From NCBI RefSeq assembly GCF_026672545.1, contig NZ_JAPPRJ010000009.1, positions 434,001 through 498,000 of the forward strand: a DNA stretch of 64,000 nt, read 5' to 3'. Each line of letters opens with the position of its first letter. The first letter of the stretch is position 1. The DNA comes from Rhizobium sp. SL86. Its GTDB lineage: Bacteria; Pseudomonadota; Alphaproteobacteria; Rhizobiales; Rhizobiaceae. The position numbers were made by a program, and so were the translations under genes. This document shows, one piece after another, positions 1 through 5,666 of this stretch. Below the pieces are notes generated by a model. It worked only from the letters and a program-made list of their open reading frames with translations. It searched no databases and was not told the DNA's origin.

Positions 1-107
1 CCTTGTCGATGCCGAGCCTCCTCCTGGATCGACGGCAGACGGGTGAACAAGGAAACGAAGAGAAGCGCGTTGCAAAAGAACAGCAACGCAGGTGGCGCGA
101 GAATCAT
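1..107 (-). CDS. MFS-type transporter, N-terminal fragment (runs off window, possibly frameshifted)
   Basis: An ATG on the minus strand at 107 opens a frame that runs off the left edge; an in-frame TAA lies just upstream of this ATG. The roughly 35 residues start with a hydrophobic helix followed by SLFTRLPSIQEE, which resembles the end of transmembrane helix 1 and the following loop of major facilitator transporters. The last codons read EEARHRQ; removing one C at about position 16 or 17 would give EELGIDK, which fits MFS proteins better, so a one-base frameshift is possible. No convincing ribosome site was seen. Only the N-terminus is visible and the family call is tentative. Confidence 0.4.
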   Translation of the reverse strand, partial: MILAPPALLFFCNALLFVSLFTRLPSIQEEARHRQ

Positions 108-325
108 GCTGGTTTATCCGGGGGCGGGAAGATCGCCGGCACCCTTGCACCACACTTCGGCAAGAACAAGGACGAAGGCCTCGCGTGCGGCTGATCGCTT
201 TCGCGAAACCGACCGTAGTGACCTTCAGGAAACAGTTGCCGCAGGCTCCACGCCAGTCTGCCGTGCGAATGCTTCACAATTCTGTGGACTGCGTTATCCT
301 GTTGTCACAATCGGGGAGAATGCGC
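108..325. other. intergenic region between divergent genes
   Basis: This is the space between the minus-strand MFS-like start and the plus-strand DUF4864 gene. Open frames cross it, but none has a ribosome site or recognisable protein. It should hold two divergent promoters; I could not assign -35/-10 boxes with confidence. Confidence 0.4.
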
Positions 326-751
326 ATGCTTTTCCGTTCCGCCTACGCCCTGCTCTGTCTGCTGTGTGCCGCCCTGCCTTCGGCAGCCGCCGAAGATCCG
401 GTTTCGGACGCGCAGAAGATCATCGCCAGCCAGATCAGCGCGCTGATGAGCGGCGATGCCGCCGTCGCCTATTCCTTTGCATCACCAGCCATCAGAAGCC
501 TGTTTCCGTCGGAAATCCGCTTCCTCGACATGGTGAAAAAGCAATACGCGCCCCTTTCCAGCCCCGGCCACTACGCCTTCGGCCGGTCGAAACTGGTCGG
601 CGGCGGCGAACTCGTACTACAGGAGGTGATCGTCACCGGACGGAACGCCAAGGACTGGAGCGCCATCTACGAGATGCGCCTGCAGGATGATGGCAGCTAC
701 AAGGTCAATGGGGTTCGGGTGCTGGCGAAAACCAGCAGCACCGGCATCTGA
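326..751 (+). CDS. DUF4864-like secreted small protein
   Basis: The protein has 141 residues, with a clear Sec signal peptide (hydrophobic stretch LLCLLCAALPSA, probable cleavage after SAAA) followed by a compact alpha/beta domain of about 115 residues. The pattern (DAQKIIASQISALMSGD near the mature N-terminus and a C-terminal DDGSYKVNGV) matches the DUF4864 family of unknown function. The ATG at 326 is chosen because GGGGAG at 312-317 lies 8 nt upstream; an ATG at 320 is too close to that site. It is probably periplasmic. It is convergent with tgt, 21 nt away, with no strong hairpin between. Function unknown. Confidence 0.7.
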   Translation: MLFRSAYALLCLLCAALPSAAAEDPVSDAQKIIASQISALMSGDAAVAYSFASPAIRSLFPSEIRFLDMVKKQYAPLSSPGHYAFGRSKLVGGGELVLQEVIVTGRNAKDWSAIYEMRLQDDGSYKVNGVRVLAKTSSTGI

Positions 752-772
752 CAGCCGCAGAAGATCCGCCGC

Positions 773-1897
773 TCAGTCGTCGCCGCGCGCCCAGGCTTCC
801 TGGGTTTCGGCCATGAAATCCTCGTAACGCCCTTCGGCAATCGCCTTGCGGATGCCCTGCATCAGTTCCTGGTAATAGGAAAGATTGTTCCAGGAGAGCA
901 GCATGCCGCCCAGCGCCTCGTTGGAGCGCACCAGATGGTGCAGATAGGCACGCGAATAATCGCGTGTCGCCGGGCAGTTCGACTGCTCGTCGAGCGGGCG
1001 CATGTCCTCGGCATGTTTGGCATTGCGGATATTCACCTTGCCCTTGCGGGTGAAGGCGAGACCGTGGCGGCCCGAACGGGTCGGCATCACGCAGTCGAAC
1101 ATATCGATACCGCAGGCAACCGATTTCAGGATATCGTCCGGCGTGCCGACGCCCATCAGGTAACGCGGCTTTTCGGTCGGCAGTACCGGCAACGTGATGT
1201 TGAGCATGTCCAGCATCACCGCCTGCGGTTCGCCCACCGCCAGGCCGCCGACGGCATAACCCTTCAGATCCAGCGCCTTCAGTCCTTCGGCGGAGCGCAC
1301 GCGCAGCGCCGGCTGGTCGCCGCCCTGCACGATGCCGAACATCGCCTTGCCCGGCTGGTTGCCGAAGGCGATCTTGCAGCGCTCTGCCCAGCGCAGCGAC
1401 AGCTCCATCGCCCGTTCGATCTCCTTCGGCTCGGCGGGAAGCGCCACACATTCGTCCAGCTGCATCTGGATGTCGCTGTCGAGCAGGCCCTGGATCTCGA
1501 TCGACCGCTCCGGAGACATGTGGTGCGTGCTGCCATCCACATGGCTCTTGAAGGTCACGCCCTTCTCGTCGAGCTTGCGTAGGCCGGAGAGCGACATCAC
1601 CTGGAAACCGCCGCTGTCGGTCAGGATCGGTTCCGGCCAGCGGATGAGTTCGTGCAGACCGCCAAGTCGGGCAACGCGCTCCGGACCGGGCCGCAGCATC
1701 AGATGGTAGGTATTGCCGAGAATGATGTCGGCGCCCCCCTCGCGCACCTGATCGAGATACATGGCCTTGACCGTGCCGACGGTACCGACCGGCATGAAGG
1801 CCGGTGTGCGGATCGTGCCGCGCGGCATGGAGATTTCGCCAAGGCGCGCCTTGCCGTCGGTGGCCTTCAGGGTGAACTGGAAGTTTTCGGTGGTCAT
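773..1897 (-). CDS. tgt: queuine/preQ1 tRNA-guanine transglycosylase
   Basis: This 374-residue enzyme exchanges guanine-34 of GUN-anticodon tRNAs for the queuosine precursor preQ1. The TIM-barrel signatures are intact: TDSGGFQVMS with Asp94, FGIVQGG at 187-193, and GIDMFDCVMPTRSGR from 263 with the catalytic Asp. The C-terminal zinc subdomain is unusual: at the positions of the usual C-x-C-x2-C-x25-H ligands this protein has Ser306, Cys308, Thr311 and Asn337, so three of four ligands are replaced. The start ATG overlaps the queA stop as TGATG, which implies translational coupling. With queA it forms a two-step queuosine unit. Confidence 0.96.
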   Translation of the reverse strand: MTTENFQFTLKATDGKARLGEISMPRGTIRTPAFMPVGTVGTVKAMYLDQVREGGADIILGNTYHLMLRPGPERVARLGGLHELIRWPEPILTDSGGFQVMSLSGLRKLDEKGVTFKSHVDGSTHHMSPERSIEIQGLLDSDIQMQLDECVALPAEPKEIERAMELSLRWAERCKIAFGNQPGKAMFGIVQGGDQPALRVRSAEGLKALDLKGYAVGGLAVGEPQAVMLDMLNITLPVLPTEKPRYLMGVGTPDDILKSVACGIDMFDCVMPTRSGRHGLAFTRKGKVNIRNAKHAEDMRPLDEQSNCPATRDYSRAYLHHLVRSNEALGGMLLSWNNLSYYQELMQGIRKAIAEGRYEDFMAETQEAWARGDD

Positions 1898-2982
1898 CAG
1901 GAGGTCTTCCGGAAGAGCAGGCTGGAATCGCCATAGGAATAGAAGCGATAGCCCGTGGAAATTGCGTGGGTATAGGCAGCGCGCATCGTCTCAAGTCCCG
2001 CAAAGGCGGAGACCAGCATGAAGAGTGTCGAACGCGGCAGGTGGAAATTGGTCATCAGAACGTCAACCGCCCGGAAACGATAACCCGGCGTGATGAAGAT
2101 ATCGGTCGCCCCGGACCAGGCTTTCAGCGTGCCGTCCGGCTCTGCGGCGCTTTCGAGAAGCCGGAGCGAAGTGGTGCCGACGGAGACGATCCGCCCTCCC
2201 CGCGCCCGAACCGCATTCAGCGCGTCGGCGGTGGATGCGGGCACATGGCCGATCTCGGAATGCATCTTGTGTTCGGTGGTATCGTCCGCCTTGACCGGCA
2301 GGAAGGTGCCGGCTCCGACGTGCAGCGTGACGAAATGCCGTTCGATGCCGGCCGCATCCAATGCCGCAAACAGATCCGGCGTGAAATGCAGGCCGGCAGT
2401 CGGCGCCGCAACTGCGCCCTCTTCGCGGGCATAGATCGTCTGGTAGTCGCGGCTATCCTGTTCATCTTCCGGGCGCTTGGCGGCGATATAGGGCGGCAGC
2501 GGAATATGCCCGACGGCCATGATCGCCTCGTCGAGCGAAGGACCCGAAAGATCGAACCGGAGCGTGACCTCGCCCCCCTCGCCCTTCTCCTCCAGCACCG
2601 CATCGAGCGTGCCAAGAAAGCAGGCGCTGCCGGAATGACCGAAGCGAATGCGATCGCCGATCTTCAGCCGCTTGCCGGGTTTGGCAAAGGCCTTCCAGGC
2701 ATCCGGGGCAATGCGCATGTGCAGCGTCGCCGAGACATGCAAATCCGGCGCACCGTCGCGCGAGCGGATGCCTTCCAGCTGGGCCGGAATGACCTTCGTA
2801 TCGTTGAAGACCAGCGCATCGCCGGCTTTCAGGAAGGACGGCAGGTCGCGAACCACATGATCGGCCAGCGTCTGCGCTCCATCCGGCCGAACGACGAGCA
2901 GACGGGCGCTGTCGCGCGGGCTTGCGGGCCTCAGCGCGATATTCTCCTCCGGCAGGTCAAAATCGAACAGGTCTACACGCAT
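1897..2982 (-). CDS. queA: S-adenosylmethionine:tRNA ribosyltransferase-isomerase
   Basis: QueA (361 residues, normal length) transfers and isomerises the ribosyl moiety of SAM onto preQ1-modified tRNA to give epoxyqueuosine. The N-terminus MRVDLFDFDLPEENIALRP and internal motifs TAGLHFT, VGAGTFLPVK and the terminal YGDSSLLF are typical. It is the first gene of a queA-tgt unit, and its TGA shares a base with the tgt ATG. The upstream 145-nt gap contains the terminator of the preceding cyclophilin genes, so queA probably has its own promoter. Cytoplasmic. Confidence 0.96.
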   Translation of the reverse strand: MRVDLFDFDLPEENIALRPASPRDSARLLVVRPDGAQTLADHVVRDLPSFLKAGDALVFNDTKVIPAQLEGIRSRDGAPDLHVSATLHMRIAPDAWKAFAKPGKRLKIGDRIRFGHSGSACFLGTLDAVLEEKGEGGEVTLRFDLSGPSLDEAIMAVGHIPLPPYIAAKRPEDEQDSRDYQTIYAREEGAVAAPTAGLHFTPDLFAALDAAGIERHFVTLHVGAGTFLPVKADDTTEHKMHSEIGHVPASTADALNAVRARGGRIVSVGTTSLRLLESAAEPDGTLKAWSGATDIFITPGYRFRAVDVLMTNFHLPRSTLFMLVSAFAGLETMRAAYTHAISTGYRFYSYGDSSLLFRKTS

Positions 2983-3069
2983 CGTGGGTTCCGGGTGTTT
3001 TTGAATACCATCAGGCTGTCATCGCCGTGTCATGTCGTCGGTTCGGGCACGCTGATAAAGGTTGGGGCG

Positions 3070-3104
3070 CAAAAAGAAAAGCGCCCCGGAGAACCCGGGG
3101 CGCC
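3070..3104 (-). terminator. intrinsic terminator of the cyclophilin unit
   Basis: A perfect 9-bp GC-rich stem (GCGCCCCGG at 3081-3089 against CCGGGGCGC at 3095-3103, 5-nt loop) is followed on the minus strand by TTTTCTTTTT. It lies 25 nt beyond the stop of the ppi gene that ends at 3128. Confidence 0.85.
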
Positions 3105-3127
3105 CGTTTTCGCTCATGATGTCAGGA

Positions 3128-3643
3128 TCAGGCGGCGATATCGGCCGCGACCTTCATCGAAACGATCGAGTCCGGATCGGAAACCGGCTCGCCCTTCTTG
3201 ATCTGGTCGATGAAGTCCATGCCGTCGATGACCTGACCCCAGACCGAGTACTGTTTGTTCAGCCACGGAGCATCGGTGAAGCAGATGAAGAACTGCGAAT
3301 TGGCCGAATTCGGGCTCTGCGAGCGGGCCATGGAGCAGGTGCCGCGCACATGCGGAACAGCCGAGAACTCGGCCTTCAGGTCCGGCTTGTCGGAACCGCC
3401 CATGCCGGCGCGGCCCGGGTTGAAGCTCTCGCCACCCTTCTTGCCGAACTTCACGTCGCCGGTCTGCGCCATGAAATCGGCAATCACGCGGTGGAACACA
3501 ACGCCGTCATAAGCACCTTCGCGGGCGAGTTCCTTGATGCGGGCCACATGGCCGGGCGCGAGATCCGGCATCAGGGCGATGACGACCTTGCCCTTGGTGG
3601 TTTCCATGATGATGGTGTTTTCCGGATCCTTGATCTCGGCCAT
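3128..3643 (-). CDS. peptidyl-prolyl cis-trans isomerase, cyclophilin type, cytoplasmic
   Basis: This 171-residue protein is a single cyclophilin domain without a signal peptide. It shows FHRVIADFMAQTGD (residues about 50-63), the active-site region RGTCSMARSQSPNSANSQFFIC and the Trp-containing WLNKQYSVWGQV. It speeds proline isomerisation during folding, as PpiB does. It lies 33 nt downstream of a second cyclophilin that carries a signal peptide, so the pair covers cytoplasm and periplasm and probably shares a transcript ending at the 3070-3104 terminator. Confidence 0.93.
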   Translation of the reverse strand: MAEIKDPENTIIMETTKGKVVIALMPDLAPGHVARIKELAREGAYDGVVFHRVIADFMAQTGDVKFGKKGGESFNPGRAGMGGSDKPDLKAEFSAVPHVRGTCSMARSQSPNSANSQFFICFTDAPWLNKQYSVWGQVIDGMDFIDQIKKGEPVSDPDSIVSMKVAADIAA

Positions 3644-3676
3644 GTTATTCTCCTTGGTGTTGGGGCGTTTTGCCCA

Positions 3677-4243
3677 TTATTTCCCAACGGTGACCTTGAT
3701 CATCCGGTCGGGACTGGAAACTTCGCCATTGCCGCCCTGGCCACGCTTGATCTTGTCGACATTCTCCATGCCGGACACGACCTTGCCGATGACGGTGTAC
3801 TGGCCGTTGAGGAACGAGCCCTTGTCGAACATGATGAAGAACTGCGAGTTCGCCGAGTTCGGATCCTGCGAGCGTGCCATGCCGACCGTGCCGCGCTCGA
3901 AGGGCACCTTCGAGAACTCGGCCGGGATGTCGGGGAGCTCGGAGCCGCCCATGCCGGCGCGCCGGGCATCAAATCCCTTGTCCATATTGCCATACTGCAC
4001 GTCGCCCGTCTGGGCCATGAAGCCGTCGATCACGCGGTGAAAGGCAACATTGTTGTATTTGCCCTCAGCGGCCAGTTTTTTCACCTGGGCAACGTGCTTG
4101 GGCGCAACCTCCGGCATCAGCTGGATGACAACCGGACCATCCTTCAGCTGGATGGTGAGGAAATCATCGGCTGCGGCCAGCGCCTGCGAGACGAAGGAGG
4201 CGGCAGCCAGTGCACCGGCAAAGGCAAGGGTCATCAATTTCAT
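3677..4243 (-). CDS. peptidyl-prolyl cis-trans isomerase, cyclophilin type, periplasmic
   Basis: This 188-residue cyclophilin begins with a Sec signal peptide (MKLMTLAFAGALAAASFVSQALA, cleavage expected near ALA-AAD), so it is exported, like PpiA. The domain has FHRVIDGFMAQTGD, GMARSQDPNSANSQFFI and FLNGQYTVIGKV. It is clearly paralogous to the cytoplasmic cyclophilin immediately downstream, and the tandem suggests an old duplication with divergent targeting. coaD lies 29 nt upstream on the same strand, so co-transcription coaD-ppi-ppi is likely. Confidence 0.93.
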   Translation of the reverse strand: MKLMTLAFAGALAAASFVSQALAAADDFLTIQLKDGPVVIQLMPEVAPKHVAQVKKLAAEGKYNNVAFHRVIDGFMAQTGDVQYGNMDKGFDARRAGMGGSELPDIPAEFSKVPFERGTVGMARSQDPNSANSQFFIMFDKGSFLNGQYTVIGKVVSGMENVDKIKRGQGGNGEVSSPDRMIKVTVGK

Positions 4244-4272
4244 CGGACAACTCCGTTTGGGAATGAGGACAG

Positions 4273-4767
4273 TCAGCGTTTCAGCTTCTGTGTCAGCGCA
4301 TCGAGAACGGCGCCCGGCACGAAGGCCTTCACGTCGCCGCCCATGGAGGCGATCTGGCGGACCAATGTGGCCGTAATCGGTCGCGAGGCAGTACCTGCCG
4401 GCAGGAAGACCGTCTGGATGTCCGGCGCCATCTGCGCGTTCATGCCCGCCATCTGCATTTCATAATCGAGATCCGTGCCGTCCCTCAGCCCCCGGATCAG
4501 GATTTTCGCGCCCTGATCGCGTGCAGCGTGGATGACCAGATTGTCGAAGGCAACAACCTCCAGGGTCTCCAGACGTTCCGGCAGCGCTTCGGCGAGCGAT
4601 CGGCGGATGAGCTCTGCGCGCTCCTCGAAGCTGAACATCGGCACCTTGCCCGGATGAACGCCGATGCCCACGACCAGCCGATCGGCCACATTCAGCGCCT
4701 GGATCAACACGTCCAGATGGCCGTTGGTCATCGGGTCGAAGGAACCGGGATAAAAGGCGGTCGTCAT
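4273..4767 (-). CDS. coaD: phosphopantetheine adenylyltransferase
   Basis: CoaD catalyses the reversible adenylylation of 4'-phosphopantetheine to dephospho-CoA, the penultimate step of CoA synthesis. The 164-residue protein has the nucleotidyltransferase signature GSFDPMTNGH at residues 8-17, then IRGLRDGTDLDYEMQMA and the C-terminal ASRPITATLVRQIA. The ATG at 4767 is chosen over one 27 codons upstream because it gives the standard N-terminus MTTAFYPGSFDP and has GAGAGG just upstream. First gene of a likely coaD-ppi-ppi unit. Confidence 0.95.
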   Translation of the reverse strand: MTTAFYPGSFDPMTNGHLDVLIQALNVADRLVVGIGVHPGKVPMFSFEERAELIRRSLAEALPERLETLEVVAFDNLVIHAARDQGAKILIRGLRDGTDLDYEMQMAGMNAQMAPDIQTVFLPAGTASRPITATLVRQIASMGGDVKAFVPGAVLDALTQKLKR

Positions 4768-5167
4768 GATACCTCTCGGGGCATTCTGTCTGGCGATTCC
4801 ACCGCCTTGTGTCATGCCGGCGCCGGCTTCGCAAGCGCGGTTGCCCATGAACCGCGGATGAATGGCCCGTTCAAGCCCGTTTCAGCCCGACAATGGTTTA
4901 GTGCCATCACTGACCGGAAGGAAAACCTCCAGGCCCGGTCGGATGGAGATAAACGATGCTTGCCGTTCTCGTTCTTGCCGCTGTGCTGACGTCCTTCGGG
5001 ATCGAATGGATGTTCGACCTGTCGTGAGACAAATCCTTAAAGATTCCTGAACGCCAGATGAACGGCGCTTTCAGGGTGGCTTCAGAGGGAAAAGGTTAAA
5101 GCTCTTTCATACTGGTGCGGAACCTGTTCGCATCGAACGCGTTCTTGAGAGAAGAAGGAACTTGGAA
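4768..5167. other. 400-nt gap with one possible micro-ORF
   Basis: This gap between coaD and the small-protein pair holds only the 23-codon ORF at 4956-5027 that I can support. The part 5030-5160 probably carries the promoter of the small-protein pair. No RNA gene was recognised. Confidence 0.4.
4956..5027 (+). CDS. putative 23-residue hydrophobic micro-protein
   Basis: The ORF encodes MLAVLVLAAVLTSFGIEWMF plus three residues (DLS). The first 14 residues are almost entirely hydrophobic, consistent with a single membrane-spanning segment. A ribosome site GGAGA at 4945-4949 lies 6 nt before the ATG. No family is recognised. At this length an ORF can arise by chance; the spacing of the ribosome site and the membrane-like composition are the only support. 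Confidence 0.35.
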   Translation: MLAVLVLAAVLTSFGIEWMFDLS

Positions 5168-5347
5168 ATGTTCGCCAAGAGGAAAACGGCCATGCCGGAC
5201 ACGATTACGATGATCAATCTGGTCTGGACCGCAATGATCGCCGTCATGATGACTGCAACTTTCACTCTTTACCAGGGCAAGTCCGAAGCGCCTCAGTTCA
5301 ACTATACCCAGCTCACGGGTCAGTATAACGAGCAGCCCTACTACTGA
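5168..5347 (+). CDS. small single-pass membrane protein, unknown function
   Basis: A 59-residue protein with a basic N-terminus (MFAKRKTAMPD), one hydrophobic segment (INLVWTAMIAVMMTATFTL, about residues 16-34) and a polar, tyrosine-rich C-terminus (FNYTQLTGQYNEQPYY). The ATG at 5168 has AAGGA at 5155-5159, 8 nt upstream; a TTG at 5162 is possible but too close. A second tiny membrane-protein ORF begins 33 nt downstream and both end before a shared terminator, suggesting a two-gene operon. Family not recognised. Confidence 0.6.
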   Translation: MFAKRKTAMPDTITMINLVWTAMIAVMMTATFTLYQGKSEAPQFNYTQLTGQYNEQPYY

Positions 5348-5380
5348 GGGCTGACGCTCACAGAGACAGGAGTTACTGCC

Positions 5381-5515
5381 ATGTATGTTGCTATGATTGT
5401 GCTTGCCGGATTGATTAGCACCATGTTCGTTGCATCCGTGGCAACCTCCATTACCGAACTTCGGCGCGAGCGCGAAAATCTTCGCGAGTTTGCGCGGCGC
5501 CACAGCGCGTTCTGA
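5381..5515 (+). CDS. 44-residue membrane micro-protein, unknown function
   Basis: The ORF encodes a hydrophobic N-terminal helix (MYVAMIVLAGLISTMFVASV) followed by a strongly charged, amphipathic tail (TELRRERENLREFARRH). CAGGAG at 5368-5373 lies 7 nt before the ATG, a textbook ribosome site. It follows the 59-residue small membrane protein by 33 nt and is followed by a strong hairpin terminator. The shape, one membrane anchor plus a charged cytoplasmic helix, is typical of small regulatory membrane proteins, but no function can be assigned. Confidence 0.6.
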   Translation: MYVAMIVLAGLISTMFVASVATSITELRRERENLREFARRHSAF

Positions 5516-5547
5516 TCTTCCCTCCCAGGACCAAGACGCTCCTCAAG

Positions 5548-5578
5548 AAAAAAGCCGGGTCATGAACCCGGCTTTTTT
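5548..5578. terminator. bidirectional terminator between small-protein pair and gyrA
   Basis: The stem GCCGGGT (5554-5560) pairs with ACCCGGC (5566-5572) around a 5-nt loop and is flanked by A6 and T6, so it can act on both strands: for the plus-strand small genes and for gyrA from the other side. Confidence 0.85.
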
Positions 5579-5666
5579 CGTTGTCGTCTGACGTTCAGAA
5601 ACCTGAACAGACACTGAAGCCGAGGGCGGCGGAAAGTCCCGCCACCCGATCGGCGCTTCCGTCGTC

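Noticed and set aside
3128..4243. Two neighbouring cyclophilins as a fresh duplication
   Set aside because: They differ in sequence, length and signal peptide; this is an old, widespread tandem.
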